NCBI RefSeq assembly: GCF_026652115.1
Contig: NZ_JAPPSQ010000017.1
Span: 1 to 64,000 of the forward strand
Reading direction: 5' to 3'
Length of the DNA stretch: 64,000 bases
Source of the DNA: Algoriphagus sp. PAP.12
GTDB lineage: Bacteria > Bacteroidota > Bacteroidia > Cytophagales > Cyclobacteriaceae
Position numbers and translations under genes: made by a program. Below, one piece after another: positions 34,571-44,190 of this stretch. The notes under the pieces were generated by a model that searched no databases, was not told where the DNA came from, and was given only the letters and a program-made list of their open reading frames with translations. Position 1 is the first letter of the stretch. Each line of letters begins with the position of its first letter.

Positions 34571-35720
34571 ACATCACTTCTACTGGGAAGCGACCATTAA
34601 CAGCCTTTAACTGATCAAATGCTGCTTGAGAAAGCTTGATGACCAATTTTGAATTATCACCGGTTTCAGGAAGGGTCCCTACTACACGGGCGAAAATTGT
34701 CGCATCATTTTCTTCGTTTTTTACTCTCATGATGGTCCCAACAGGAGCTGTTCTATGCAAAACCAGGTACTTTTTATGTCCGCCTGTACCTTCAATCAGC
34801 TCAGCCTGACCCACTTCTTTGATATTTTTAAAACCTCCAGAGCTAGCTCCATCAGGAACAACATGCATGTCTTCCGCTTGAGCCACTACTCTAGGCTCCC
34901 CTACGATAGGTACCTGAGAAGGTCCTGGTTCCGCTCTTCCAACTTTCAAAACTTGACCAACGCGAAGATTATTAGATGTCAATCCATTCCAATTGATGAT
35001 ATCCTCAACCTTTGCATTGTATTGCCCTGCAATAGAGAATAAAGTTTGACCTGTTTTCACTTCATGAGAAATCCAATCTCCCGGAACTATCGGTTTTCCA
35101 GTTGGTAGTGCAGGAGTAGCTGTTTTTGTTTCAGCTTTCGGTTGAACCTTTTCTTCTTTAACCGGACTTGGAGAAGACTTTGGTGTTTCTACCACAGCAA
35201 CAGTTTTCTCTACCACCTCTTTTTTAGGCTCTACTGGAGTAGGAGCTGGTTCAGAAACTTTGGTTTCAGCAACAGTAGGTTTAGTTGCTGTTTGCGGGGC
35301 CTGAATTACCAAGGCCTGCCCTACGCTTAGATCGTTTCCTTTCAAACCATTCCAAGTCATGATTTCGGAAACCGATACATTGTATTTTTTGGAAATCGCA
35401 AATAGTGTCTCTCCCGGGGATACTTTATGCAAAGTGGAACCGGATGGTACTTCTGCTTTGGTTACATAAGGAACACGGATCTGTTGACCAACTTTTAATC
35501 CTGATTTCAAAGCGGCATTGGCTTCCACAATCTCTCCTACCGGGGTCTGATACCGCCTGGAAATCCCAAACAAGGTTTCCTTGGCATCGACATTATGTAA
35601 AATAAAAGTTTTGTCTCCCACTTTCTCAACTCCCACAGAATCCATCTCGGTGATGGCGAAACTGGAAACAGAAATCAAAAACGCTGGAACAAAATAGAAC
35701 GTTCTCTTATTGAAAATCAT
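34566..35720 (-). CDS. LysM peptidoglycan-binding protein with C-terminal double-psi-barrel-like domain
   Basis: A 384-residue exported protein. A signal peptide (about 1-23) is followed by three LysM modules: ILHNVDAKETLFGISRRYQT (about 36-80), LHKVSPGETLFAISKKYNVS (about 97-140) and HEVKTGQTLFSIAGQYNAKV (about 217-260), with a long Pro/Lys/Glu/Val linker between modules 2 and 3. The C terminus (about 300-384; VGTIMRVKNEENDATIFARV, LSQAAFDQLKAVNGRFPVEV) looks like the RlpA-type double-psi barrel but the catalytic Asp of lytic RlpA is not evident. It probably acts in the cell wall or division site. The gene is monocistronic with its own terminator. Confidence 0.9.
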   Translation of the reverse strand: MIFNKRTFYFVPAFLISVSSFAITEMDSVGVEKVGDKTFILHNVDAKETLFGISRRYQTPVGEIVEANAALKSGLKVGQQIRVPYVTKAEVPSGSTLHKVSPGETLFAISKKYNVSVSEIMTWNGLKGNDLSVGQALVIQAPQTATKPTVAETKVSEPAPTPVEPKKEVVEKTVAVVETPKSSPSPVKEEKVQPKAETKTATPALPTGKPIVPGDWISHEVKTGQTLFSIAGQYNAKVEDIINWNGLTSNNLRVGQVLKVGRAEPGPSQVPIVGEPRVVAQAEDMHVVPDGASSGGFKNIKEVGQAELIEGTGGHKKYLVLHRTAPVGTIMRVKNEENDATIFARVVGTLPETGDNSKLVIKLSQAAFDQLKAVNGRFPVEVMY

Positions 35721-35821
35721 AGTAATAGCTTAATTAGGTGCGTTCGAAGAATCAATTCTTCACTAGTTTTATCAATAATTATGCTAAAGAATCCTCTTTA
35801 GAAAATAAGTTGAAATGAGAC

Positions 35822-35855
35822 CCTGATCCTTTCCATTGCCTGATCCTTTCCATTG
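35822..35855. repeat. Perfect 17-bp tandem duplication
   Basis: CCTGATCCTTTCCATTG occurs at 35822-35838 and again directly at 35839-35855. It lies in the gap between the divergent lysM and nfeD genes, about 100 nt upstream of nfeD. It may be recent slippage or a doubled binding site. Confidence 0.8.
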
Positions 35856-35951
35856 AAAACCTTTGAATTCAAGAAAAATTGCCCTGAAAGCTAAAAAATT
35901 GAGGTGAAGATGGAATTCATACGTATCTTATCTTATCGAATTTTATAGACC

Positions 35952-37301
35952 ATGCCCAGAATCCAATTCCTCCTTCTTTCCTTTTTGATATTACTTTCCA
36001 TTCAGGCTTCTGCCCAGGAAAAAAAAGTGGAGAAGGTCTTTACTTTTAAAATAGACCGAGATATTGATCCTGCCATGAACAGGCGTGTCAAACTGGCTCT
36101 GGAAGATGCAGAAGAACAAAAAGTCGACCTGATCATCATTGAAATGGATACTTACGGTGGAGCTGTAAATGACGCTGATGATATCCGTACCATGCTTTTG
36201 GAGTCCCCCATCCCGGTTTATACTTTCATCAATAAAGATGCAGCGTCTGCCGGAGCTTTGATTTCCATAGCCTCTGACAGTATTTACATGGCTCCCGGAG
36301 CCAGTATTGGAGCTGCAACAGTAGTAAACGGAACAGATGGAATGGCAGCACCTGATAAATACCAATCCTACATGAGATCCATGATGCGAAGTACTGCTGA
36401 AGCAAGAGGTCGAGACCCCAAAATAGCTGAAGCCATGGTGGACGAAAATATTGCCATAGATGGAATCACCACCGAAGGATCTGTATTGACATTTTCAGTT
36501 TCTGAAGCTATTCAACATGGTTTCTGTGAGGGAGAATATGCTTCTATTGAGGCAATCCTTCAGGCCAAAGGGATTGAAAACGCGGAGATTTCCAATTATG
36601 AAGTTTCCTATACCGAAACTATTATATCCTACTTTCTCAATCCGGCCATTAGTGGTATTTTGATTTTGGTAATCATAGGCGGAATCTATTTCGAATTACA
36701 AACACCCGGTGTTGGGTTTCCTCTCTTTGCGTCCATCATTGCTACCATTCTTTATTTCATCCCCTATTATCTGAATGGATTGGCTGAAAACTGGGAAATG
36801 ATTGTTTTCGTTGTTGGAATCATTTTGCTGGCCATAGAACTTTTTGTCATACCGGGATTTGGCATTTTTGGAGTTTTAGGAATAGTCTGTATTCTCGCGG
36901 GTTTGGTTCTGGGCATGCTTCCCAATCAGAATTTTGACTTCCAATTCGTCCCATCGGCCGACTTATTTGCCGCCCTATTGACGGTTATCCTTTCTTCGAT
37001 AGTCGCTGTAGTTTTGATATTTTGGCTCACTCCCAAAGTGAATGAATGGGGAGCTTTCAAAACCATCACTCTAGCGGCCACCCAACAAAGATCTGAAGGC
37101 TACACTTCCAGTTTTTATCAAAATGAATTGTTGGGAAAAGTAGGAGTCGTTCATTCCAGATTAAGACCCAGTGGCAGAGTGGAAATAGACGGGGATATTT
37201 ATGATGCTTATTCCCGCGGCGAATTCATTGATCAGGGAGAAGAAATCATCGTCATTTCTACCGAAGGAACCTCCTTGAAAGTCAAAAAACACCAAGCTTA
37301 A
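35952..37301 (+). CDS. NfeD-family membrane serine protease (ClpP-like, long form)
   Basis: A 449-residue membrane protein of the long NfeD/1510-N type. It has a signal peptide (FLLLSFLILLSIQASAQ), a periplasmic ClpP-like protease domain (about 25-215) with DAASAGALISIASDSIYMAP carrying the Ser and the downstream DKYQSYM carrying the Lys of a Ser-Lys dyad, four or five membrane helices (about 230-365) and a C-terminal OB-fold (LLGKVGVVHSRLRPSGRVEI). The family degrades hydrophobic membrane proteins such as stomatin-like proteins; no stomatin gene is adjacent here. A 25-nt gap precedes the globin gene. Confidence 0.92.
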   Translation: MPRIQFLLLSFLILLSIQASAQEKKVEKVFTFKIDRDIDPAMNRRVKLALEDAEEQKVDLIIIEMDTYGGAVNDADDIRTMLLESPIPVYTFINKDAASAGALISIASDSIYMAPGASIGAATVVNGTDGMAAPDKYQSYMRSMMRSTAEARGRDPKIAEAMVDENIAIDGITTEGSVLTFSVSEAIQHGFCEGEYASIEAILQAKGIENAEISNYEVSYTETIISYFLNPAISGILILVIIGGIYFELQTPGVGFPLFASIIATILYFIPYYLNGLAENWEMIVFVVGIILLAIELFVIPGFGIFGVLGIVCILAGLVLGMLPNQNFDFQFVPSADLFAALLTVILSSIVAVVLIFWLTPKVNEWGAFKTITLAATQQRSEGYTSSFYQNELLGKVGVVHSRLRPSGRVEIDGDIYDAYSRGEFIDQGEEIIVISTEGTSLKVKKHQA

Positions 37302-37326
37302 TCAAAGCTTTTGCTAAGTTTGGGCC

Positions 37327-37704
37327 ATGAATCCGTTTCAGAGCATTTACGAGGCTATTGGGGAGGAAAAAATCCAAGAGCTCACCCATTATTTCTATCA
37401 AGAGGTTGCCAAAAATGAGGAATTGCGAAAGCTATATCCAGAGGAAGATTTGAAGCCGGCTGAAAGACGCTTGTTCCTGTTTTTGCTTCAGGTTTTTGGT
37501 GGACCCCAAACCTATTCTGAAGAAAGAGGTCATCCACGTCTCAGAATGCGTCATCTAAATTGGAAGATTGATGGCAAATTCAGAAATCACTGGATGAATG
37601 CCATGCTAACGGCAATGGATCAGATTGATCTGGAGCCTGATGTTCGCGAATTGATGCTGGGCTACTTTGTCAAAGTTGCAAACCACATGGTCAATCATGA
37701 GTAA
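37327..37704 (+). CDS. Truncated hemoglobin, group II (trHbO-like)
   Basis: A 125-residue haem protein of the 2-on-2 globin family. The proximal region reads HPRLRMRHLNWKIDGKFRNH with the proximal His, followed by WMNAM with the Trp of helix G typical for group II; the distal side has FYQEVAKNEELRKLYPE. It could bind O2, NO or peroxide and protect against reactive species. It overlaps the following PlsC gene by 8 nt, so both are expressed together. Confidence 0.93.
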   Translation: MNPFQSIYEAIGEEKIQELTHYFYQEVAKNEELRKLYPEEDLKPAERRLFLFLLQVFGGPQTYSEERGHPRLRMRHLNWKIDGKFRNHWMNAMLTAMDQIDLEPDVRELMLGYFVKVANHMVNHE

Positions 37705-38425
37705 GATCCTTCGCAAAATCTATACGGTTTACGCAGGTGTATTATTCGTTTTGAGTTTCCTGTTGATTTTTCCTTTCTTCCTGATCTGTATCTGGATTCC
37801 AGGATGGAAACGTTTTGGAAGAAAAATCAATCAATACTGGGCAAGAATCTATTTTACTTTGATTTTCATGCCTGTTCACAGGGAGATTCGTGGAAAAATA
37901 GAAAAAGGGAAGCCTTACTTATTTCTCGCTAATCACTTCTCGTATTTGGATGTGGCAATGATGGGATTTATACCAGGAGACGCCCAGTTTGTAGGGAAAG
38001 CTTCCATTAGAAAAGTACCTCTTTTTGGCTATTATTTCAAAAATCTACACATCGCTGTAGATCGCTCAAGAATGAAAAGTCGTGCCGAAACCATGAGAAG
38101 AGCAGGCTTGGCTTTGGAACAAAACTCCAGCATTGTCTTATTTCCAGAAGGTGGAATTTACACCCAAAATCCGCCACAGATGGTACCTTTCAAAAACGGA
38201 GCTTTTCGGTTGGCCTTGGAGAAACAAATCCCGATTATCCCTGTCACATTATCCTATAATCACCTAATTTTGCCCGAAGACGGAAAATTGCTCTTAAATT
38301 TGGGTAGAGCGAAGATGGTTTTGCATGAAGCCATCGTTCCTTCAGAACAAGACAATGAGGAAAGTCTGAAAAAAGCGTGCTTTGAAGTCATTCAAAAACA
38401 GTTGGATTTAGACAATTCAAAATAG
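37697..38425 (+). CDS. plsC: 1-acyl-sn-glycerol-3-phosphate acyltransferase
   Basis: Transfers an acyl chain to lysophosphatidate in phospholipid synthesis at the inner membrane. 242 residues. An N-terminal membrane helix (AGVLFVLSFLLIFPFFLICI) is followed by the catalytic HX4D motif (NHFSYLD, about 81-87), GKASIRKVPLFGYYF and the acceptor-binding block FPEGGIYTQ. The longest frame begins at 37667 inside the globin gene; the ATG at 37697 gives an 8-nt overlap and a normal N terminus. It is 4 nt upstream of gatC. Confidence 0.92.
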   Translation: MSKILRKIYTVYAGVLFVLSFLLIFPFFLICIWIPGWKRFGRKINQYWARIYFTLIFMPVHREIRGKIEKGKPYLFLANHFSYLDVAMMGFIPGDAQFVGKASIRKVPLFGYYFKNLHIAVDRSRMKSRAETMRRAGLALEQNSSIVLFPEGGIYTQNPPQMVPFKNGAFRLALEKQIPIIPVTLSYNHLILPEDGKLLLNLGRAKMVLHEAIVPSEQDNEESLKKACFEVIQKQLDLDNSK

Positions 38426-38429
38426 AATT

Positions 38430-38717
38430 ATGAAAATCGATAAAGAAGCGATCAAAAAAATAGCCCACTTGGCCAGATTGGAGTTTGACGAAAACGGAGC
38501 TGAAAAGCTATCCAAAGAAATGAGTCAGATTTTGGATTGGGTGGAGCAATTAAATGAAATAGATACTGAAAATGTAGAACCTTTGACCACCATGTCCTCT
38601 GAAGTCAATGACATGAGAGAGGATAAAGTCGGAAAGCATTTGGATCATGAAGCTGGACTGAAAAATGCTCCCAAAAGAGATGCTGACTACTTCCGTGTTC
38701 CCAAGGTACTTGAATAA
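38430..38717 (+). CDS. gatC: Asp/Glu-tRNA amidotransferase subunit GatC
   Basis: Small stabilising subunit (95 residues) of the GatCAB complex that converts Glu-tRNA(Gln) and Asp-tRNA(Asn) to the amide forms. It has the normal GatC pattern: KKIAHLARLEFDENGAEKLS, ILDWVEQLNEIDTENVEPL and RDADYFRVPKVLE at the end. gatA and gatB are not adjacent. Its stop overlaps the ATG of the next gene (TAATG). Confidence 0.95.
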   Translation: MKIDKEAIKKIAHLARLEFDENGAEKLSKEMSQILDWVEQLNEIDTENVEPLTTMSSEVNDMREDKVGKHLDHEAGLKNAPKRDADYFRVPKVLE

Positions 38718-41497
38718 TGAATCAGGAATATTTAGAGAAACTCAATCTTAAAGCAATTATCCCGGCCCTCCTCTTGATCATCACGGGAGGGCTTTTTGCG
38801 TCTTATTATTTACTCTTCGACCCAAGTCCTTACAGAGATATCGAAGCAGGATACTTTTTGGATACTATTCCCATTCCTTTTGATTTTGCTCAGTTTGGGC
38901 CAATCTCCTTCCCCATCATGGTGGATAATTTCTTGGTTTTTCAGGAATTTAAGGACTTTGCTCCTCTCCAATTCATCCAGGAAAGTATTTGGTTTGGAAT
39001 CATAGTTTGGCTGGTAATTTCCACTTTACTGACCTTGGTTTCAGAATTTAAAAAATTCTATTTCCTGGGCTTTGGAATTGCTTGGATAGTCCTACTCACT
39101 TTTTCCAACCTCAATGGACTGAATATTGGCGGTTTAAACACCAATTACCCCTTGATCATTTTCATTGTGGGAACCCTGGCAGTTCCTGTATTTTTTCATA
39201 TTTCCGGCAAAAAAGTACGCTTCGAACTCAGGTTACTTTTGAATCTTTTGAGCTCAGGACTTGCAGCGTATTCCTTGATCAGCTTAGCTGAAAGCCCAGA
39301 ACCGGTTTTGTTTTTGGTTGAACATATCACAATTCCGGCGATCGCACTTTCAATTGCCTGGATTTTCTGGAATGGTCATGGAGTACTATCTGGCATTTAC
39401 ATCTTACTGGCAAAAGCTGGGAGAAATCTAAGTTTGAAGATATCTCTTCAGATTAGTTTAATCGCACTGATTTATTTGCTTTTACTTTTCAATATTCTTT
39501 TGGATTTGACTGGAAGTCCTCTCCAATTTATCCCTGTTTTCAATCCGATTTTACTATTGATTCCCATGGGGATTTTGGGTTGGTTTACCATTCGGGAGAA
39601 GGCCGAAGCAGATCTTGATTTGGTAGCTTCTCCCAGAGTAATCCAAGGATTGTATCTATTGGGATTTGGACTTTCCTTATGGTTGGCTTGGAAGCTTCAG
39701 CTTTCAGGAAATCAGCCTGCTTCAGAATTAGTAAAGCATCTAATAACCTATTCTCAGATTGGCTTTAGCCTATTTTTCCTGATTTACATTCTATCCAATT
39801 TCATGAATGTAATGAATACTGGAAAAGCGATAGAAAAAGTGCTTTTCAAACCTTATTCCCTTCCTTACTATCATTTGAGAATTGGTGGAGTCATTGCCAT
39901 GTTGGTGATGATGGCCTATGCAGATGGTATTGTCGGAGTACAGGTGAATTCATTGAGCAATCATATTTTAGGTGATTACTATTACAACAGCAATCAAAAA
40001 CTGGAAGCCAGTATCATTTATGAAAACACTTGGTTTCGCTATAGAAATAATCCCAAAGCCAAAAATGCCACGGCCCAGTTACTCTTTGAATTGAACCAAC
40101 CGACCTTGGCTAAGCAACATTTGGAAGAAAGTTTTGCTGAAGCTCCGCAGGTTGATAATATTCTCCTATTGGCAGAAAGGCTTCATCGGGAAAATAAGAT
40201 TCTGGAATCCATCTATTATTTGGAGGAAGGGTTGAAATGGTTTCCCGGCAATCCCTATCTGATCAATAACTTGGCTTTGTTCTATATCAAAGTAAACCGG
40301 AATCAAGAGGCTTTGGCATTGATGGAGCTATCCAAGGAAGAAAGTTCAGGGAATTTTGCAGCCATCCAACTGAAGCTAGGCAATAGGACTTTCGACTCTT
40401 CAGAGCCGGAAACTATTTCTGATTTGATCAATGAACTGGCAAAACAAAATGCATTAGGAAATTACCCAGAAGAAAGGGTGGTTGATGATTTGAAAGAAGA
40501 TCTTCAGCATGAATTAACTCCAATGCTTGTTCAGGCAGGGTATAGAAATCTTTTTTCGATCAAGGATTTCAATTCGGTTTCTCAGGATCTAGCAATGCTG
40601 GATAGCCTTTGGAAGGACAGCCTAAATGTGCAGTATATCATGCCCTTACAGGAAACTGGTGTCATTCGAAGTCTGGGAGCTGGCAGAGTAACTGAAGCGG
40701 TTAAAAACCTCAATGGTTTGGCCTTTAGAAATCCGGGAGATGCGGGTTATTTTCTTCAGCTTTCCTCCACTATTATGGCTCAACAGATGGGGTTTCAAAA
40801 AGCTGCTAGAGAATTGATTGCCGCAGAAGAAAAAGGGTATCAGGCCATCGCTCCTCATCATTGGAATATTTTGACCATGGGAGGCTATTATGAAAAGGCT
40901 GAAGAATTTCGGGTAAAATATGGATTAGAAATTCCATCCTATCTGCTCCAGCCAGAAGCGAATACACTCTCCTATTTGGAAATCATTGAGAAATTTAATC
41001 GTACGCTTCCAAAGCAGCTTTTTGATGCTTGGAAAGAATTGGATGAATCAGAACTTAAAACTGATTTGGCAGTTCGTCTAGTCGCTTACAAAGCTCATGG
41101 ATTGGATGAATCCGATCTCAGAACTTTGGGTGATAACATCCATAAAGCCCACGGAGAAAACGAGCATCTGAGCAAATTCCTGGAAAAGCCGGATTTGAAA
41201 AATAAGGAAGCAATTAAAGCATTGATGTCCTGGTTAGGCATTGGTGATGAATTGACTGCAAATCCTTATTTAAATCCTTTGATTTGGTCTGCAATTGCTA
41301 TCGGTCAGGATGATGTGGCCAGCTATGAAATCCTGAATACCGCAACTGAATTCAGCAAGGATCCTATTATTTGGATCAAAAAAGTGAATTTGGCCAGAAA
41401 AATCGGATTGGCTAATTATGCCACAGATGCATTGGTAGAAATGCAGGAATGGGTTGAGCCAAAAGATCTGGAAAGACTTCAATTGGCCAACTATTAA
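38717..41497 (+). CDS. Large integral membrane protein with C-terminal TPR-like repeats
   Basis: A 926-residue protein. The first 420 or so residues hold about twelve hydrophobic helices (AIIPALLLIITGGLFASYYL, LFLIYILSNFMNVMN), and the rest is helical repeats resembling TPR (ILLLAERLHRENKILESIYY, LKWFPGNPYLINNLALFYIK). No enzyme motif recognised. The TPR part would lie on one side of the membrane and may recruit partners. It is translationally coupled to gatC upstream and followed after 70 nt by an ABC ATPase gene. Function unknown. Confidence 0.75.
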   Translation: MNQEYLEKLNLKAIIPALLLIITGGLFASYYLLFDPSPYRDIEAGYFLDTIPIPFDFAQFGPISFPIMVDNFLVFQEFKDFAPLQFIQESIWFGIIVWLVISTLLTLVSEFKKFYFLGFGIAWIVLLTFSNLNGLNIGGLNTNYPLIIFIVGTLAVPVFFHISGKKVRFELRLLLNLLSSGLAAYSLISLAESPEPVLFLVEHITIPAIALSIAWIFWNGHGVLSGIYILLAKAGRNLSLKISLQISLIALIYLLLLFNILLDLTGSPLQFIPVFNPILLLIPMGILGWFTIREKAEADLDLVASPRVIQGLYLLGFGLSLWLAWKLQLSGNQPASELVKHLITYSQIGFSLFFLIYILSNFMNVMNTGKAIEKVLFKPYSLPYYHLRIGGVIAMLVMMAYADGIVGVQVNSLSNHILGDYYYNSNQKLEASIIYENTWFRYRNNPKAKNATAQLLFELNQPTLAKQHLEESFAEAPQVDNILLLAERLHRENKILESIYYLEEGLKWFPGNPYLINNLALFYIKVNRNQEALALMELSKEESSGNFAAIQLKLGNRTFDSSEPETISDLINELAKQNALGNYPEERVVDDLKEDLQHELTPMLVQAGYRNLFSIKDFNSVSQDLAMLDSLWKDSLNVQYIMPLQETGVIRSLGAGRVTEAVKNLNGLAFRNPGDAGYFLQLSSTIMAQQMGFQKAARELIAAEEKGYQAIAPHHWNILTMGGYYEKAEEFRVKYGLEIPSYLLQPEANTLSYLEIIEKFNRTLPKQLFDAWKELDESELKTDLAVRLVAYKAHGLDESDLRTLGDNIHKAHGENEHLSKFLEKPDLKNKEAIKALMSWLGIGDELTANPYLNPLIWSAIAIGQDDVASYEILNTATEFSKDPIIWIKKVNLARKIGLANYATDALVEMQEWVEPKDLERLQLANY

Positions 41498-41567
41498 GCT
41501 GGATTCTCGTATTTTCACAGAAATCCTTTATTTTTAACAGGAAACTAAAACCACTAATCCAATTAGC

Positions 41568-42284
41568 ATGAGTAGAGTAATCGAAACCCACGATATCAAT
41601 AGAACCTATAAAATGGGAGCTGAAATCATTCAGGCTCTTAAATCTGTTTCGATTAATGTCGATAGAGGGGAATATGTGGCTTTTATGGGGCCTTCAGGTT
41701 CTGGTAAGTCCACCCTGATGAATATCATTGGTTGTTTGGATACTCCCACAGCAGGAACTTATATCCTAAACAATAAGGATGTCAGTGATATGACTGAAAA
41801 TGAATTAGCTGACATCAGAAATAAAGAAATCGGATTCGTATTTCAGACTTTCAACTTGCTTCCAAGAGCAAGCTGCCTCGAAAATGTGGCTCTTCCACTA
41901 GTTTATGCTGGATATAGTAAAGCAGAAAGAGAAGAAATGGCTTTTAAAGCCCTGGACAATGTGGGTTTGGGCGAGCGTACCAAACACAGACCCAATGAAC
42001 TTTCTGGGGGTCAAAGACAAAGGGTGGCAATTGCCAGAGCTCTGGTCAATGATCCGAGTATTATCCTTGCCGATGAACCTACTGGTAACTTGGATACCAA
42101 GACCTCCTACGATATCATGGAGCTCTTCCATGAACTGCATTCCAAAGGCAATACCATCATCATGGTAACTCACGAAGATGACATTGCACACTATGCGCAT
42201 CGAATCGTCAGATTGCGAGATGGTTTGGTAGAAACTGACACAATTAACCCTAACCCAACAAGAGGAGTTGCAATGCCCGTCTAA
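41568..42284 (+). CDS. ABC transporter ATP-binding protein, MacB/LolD type
   Basis: A 238-residue ATPase with Walker [10 protein letters not shown] (about 42-50), Q-loop QTFNLLPR, signature [15 protein letters not shown] (about 145-159), Walker [10 protein letters not shown] with NLD, and the switch His VTHEDD. The sequence is of the group that powers MacB/LolCDE/FtsX-like permeases. No such permease is beside it; the one at 2218-4824 of this window is a candidate partner only by family. A role in lipoprotein or peptide export is possible. Confidence 0.92.
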   Translation: MSRVIETHDINRTYKMGAEIIQALKSVSINVDRGEYVAFMGPSGSGKSTLMNIIGCLDTPTAGTYILNNKDVSDMTENELADIRNKEIGFVFQTFNLLPRASCLENVALPLVYAGYSKAEREEMAFKALDNVGLGERTKHRPNELSGGQRQRVAIARALVNDPSIILADEPTGNLDTKTSYDIMELFHELHSKGNTIIMVTHEDDIAHYAHRIVRLRDGLVETDTINPNPTRGVAMPV

Positions 42285-42342
42285 TTCTTCTAAAAGAATC
42301 AAATAGATTCTTATTTTTGTCGAAGAATTACAGCCAATTGCA

Positions 42343-42897
42343 ATGAAAATCTATACCAAGACTGGAGACCAGGGAAAAACCTCACTTTTAGGCGGTGAAA
42401 GAGTTCCTAAATCCCACCTTCGAATAGATGCCTATGGTACAGTAGATGAATTGAATTCATTTGTAGGTTTACTTCGTGATCAGCAGATCAATGAATCAAG
42501 AAGTGAAATCCTCAAAGAAATTCAAGATCGACTGTTTACAATAGGTGCTGATTTGGCAACTCCTGCAGGAAAAGACAAGGTCAAAAAGCCAGACCTTCTC
42601 CCTGAGGATATTGAATTATTGGAAAAAGAAATGGATCAAATGGAAGAACAATTACCGGCTTTAAAAGCTTTTATTCTTCCAGGAGGTCATCAGGCAGTTT
42701 CTTTTGCACATTTGGCAAGAACCGTATGCAGAAGGGCAGAAAGAAGAGCTGTCGAATTAGGGGCTGAAGAAGATGTAAATTCCTTAGTCATTCAGTATCT
42801 TAATCGGCTATCGGATTATTTCTTTGTTTTGGGCAGAAAAATGGCCCAAGACCTTCAGGTAGAAGAAGTCACCTGGAGTCCACGATTAAAAAAATAA
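42343..42897 (+). CDS. Cob(I)alamin adenosyltransferase, PduO type
   Basis: Transfers the adenosyl group from ATP to cob(I)alamin to make adenosylcobalamin. 184 residues, the usual length for PduO-type enzymes. Motifs: KIYTKTGDQGKTSLLGGERV (1-21, cited in part) for ATP binding, RIDAYGTVDELNSFVG and the C-terminal RTVCRRAERRAVELG. This makes the coenzyme form used by mutases; the methylcobalamin of MetH in this window does not need it. It is downstream of the ABC ATPase gene with a 58-nt gap. Confidence 0.94.
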   Translation: MKIYTKTGDQGKTSLLGGERVPKSHLRIDAYGTVDELNSFVGLLRDQQINESRSEILKEIQDRLFTIGADLATPAGKDKVKKPDLLPEDIELLEKEMDQMEEQLPALKAFILPGGHQAVSFAHLARTVCRRAERRAVELGAEEDVNSLVIQYLNRLSDYFFVLGRKMAQDLQVEEVTWSPRLKK

Positions 42898-42968
42898 CTT
42901 AGAAATTGCCTCTGAGCATTTCAGCATAATAAATTATCCATTTAGGCTTTGCCTTAACCAGCTTTGGC

Positions 42969-44036
42969 ATGAAAACATCGCTAGCAATCCCGGTAACAAA
43001 GACGCAATCGTCTCGACTTTCACAAACCGATTTTTCGAATCTGGTCTTCGGAAAAACTATTTCCGATCACATGTTTGTCGCTGATTACAAAAATGGCGAA
43101 TGGTCCGATTTGAGAATCGAACCTTATGCGCCACTTGAATTATCTCCTTCCAATGCAACTTTGCATTATGGACAATCCATTTTTGAAGGCCTTAAAGCCT
43201 ACAGAAATGATGCTGGTGAAGTCCTCGTATTTAGAGCAGATGCCAACTGGAAAAGAATGAATGAATCTGCAGAGAGAATGTGTATGCCGTCTCTCCCTGA
43301 AGAAGTATTTATGGATGGGTTGACTCAGTTATTAGAATTGGATAAAGATTGGGTTCCTACTGCCAAAGGTGCTTCTCTTTACATCCGTCCTTTCATGTTT
43401 GCAATGGATGAATACATTGGTGTAAAACCATCCGAAACATATAAATTCATCATTTTCACTTGCCCTGTAGGAAATTATTATTCTAAGCCAGTAAGTGTAA
43501 AAGTAGAAACCAAGTTTACCAGAGCCAATGAAGGAGGAACCGGTGCTGCTAAAACAGCAGGTAACTATGCCGCCTCCCTCTACCCTGCTCTTCAGGCTCA
43601 GAAAGCTGGATACGATCAACTTCTTTGGACCGATGGCAAAAGTCACAGTAAAATCGAAGAAAGTGGAACTATGAACGTCATGTTCAAGATCAATGGCAAA
43701 ATCATTACAGCCCCAATTGATGGAGGAACTATCCTGAAAGGGATTACCAGAAACTCTGTGATTCAATTAGCCAATGATTGGAATGAGGACTTGGAAGAAA
43801 GATTTTTGACAGTTACGGAGCTAAAAGAAGCTTTAGAAGCGGGAACTTTGGAAGAAGCTTTTGGAACTGGCACAGCAGCTACCATTGCTCATATCTTCAA
43901 GATCAATATTGATGGAAAAGATTATATCCTTCCAGAAAAACCTGAAGATGCTTTCTCTCACAGAGTTCTTGCTGCTCTGGATGGAATAAAATATGGCACC
44001 GAAGCAGATCCACATGAATGGATCATTAAAATTTAA
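42969..44036 (+). CDS. ilvE: Branched-chain amino acid aminotransferase
   Basis: PLP-dependent class IV transaminase that makes or degrades Leu, Ile and Val. 355 residues, matching the long BCAT type. Motifs: LHYGQSIFEGLKAYRNDAGE, the PLP Lys in GAAKTAGNYAAS (about 196-207), SKIEESGTMNVMFKI and AFGTGTAATIAHI (phosphate binding). It is the last gene before a strong terminator. Confidence 0.95.
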   Translation: MKTSLAIPVTKTQSSRLSQTDFSNLVFGKTISDHMFVADYKNGEWSDLRIEPYAPLELSPSNATLHYGQSIFEGLKAYRNDAGEVLVFRADANWKRMNESAERMCMPSLPEEVFMDGLTQLLELDKDWVPTAKGASLYIRPFMFAMDEYIGVKPSETYKFIIFTCPVGNYYSKPVSVKVETKFTRANEGGTGAAKTAGNYAASLYPALQAQKAGYDQLLWTDGKSHSKIEESGTMNVMFKINGKIITAPIDGGTILKGITRNSVIQLANDWNEDLEERFLTVTELKEALEAGTLEEAFGTGTAATIAHIFKINIDGKDYILPEKPEDAFSHRVLAALDGIKYGTEADPHEWIIKI

Positions 44037-44059
44037 TAAGATTCTGATTTCATAAAGAG

Positions 44060-44097
44060 CCCCCAATAGGATTGATACTTATTGGGGGTATTTTTTT
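44060..44097 (+). terminator. Intrinsic terminator of ilvE
   Basis: CCCCCAATA (44060-44068) pairs perfectly with TATTGGGGG (44080-44088), followed by TATTTTTTT. It is 24 nt past the ilvE stop. Confidence 0.92.
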
Positions 44098-44145
44098 CTA
44101 AAACATTGAAATTCTCAACCCAAAAATCCAATCATTTTTTATTTT

Positions 44146-44187
44146 ATTCTTAACTCTTGGCTCTAGTTTCTCGACTCTTGTTTCTTC
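44146..44187. repeat. Degenerate seven-base tandem repeats at the end of arcA
   Basis: Reads ATTCTTA ACTCTTG GCTCTAG TTTCTCG ACTCTTG TTTCTTC in strict seven-base steps. It ends 3 nt from the stop codon of the minus-strand arcA gene. Confidence 0.65.
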
Positions 44188-44190
44188 AAA

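Noticed and set aside
42285..42342. A cobalamin riboswitch before the adenosyltransferase
   Set aside because: The gap is only 58 bases and lacks the B12-box.
42898..42968. A possible branched-chain amino acid leader peptide before ilvE
   Set aside because: No short ORF with repeated Leu, Ile or Val codons and no terminator stem in the 71-base gap.
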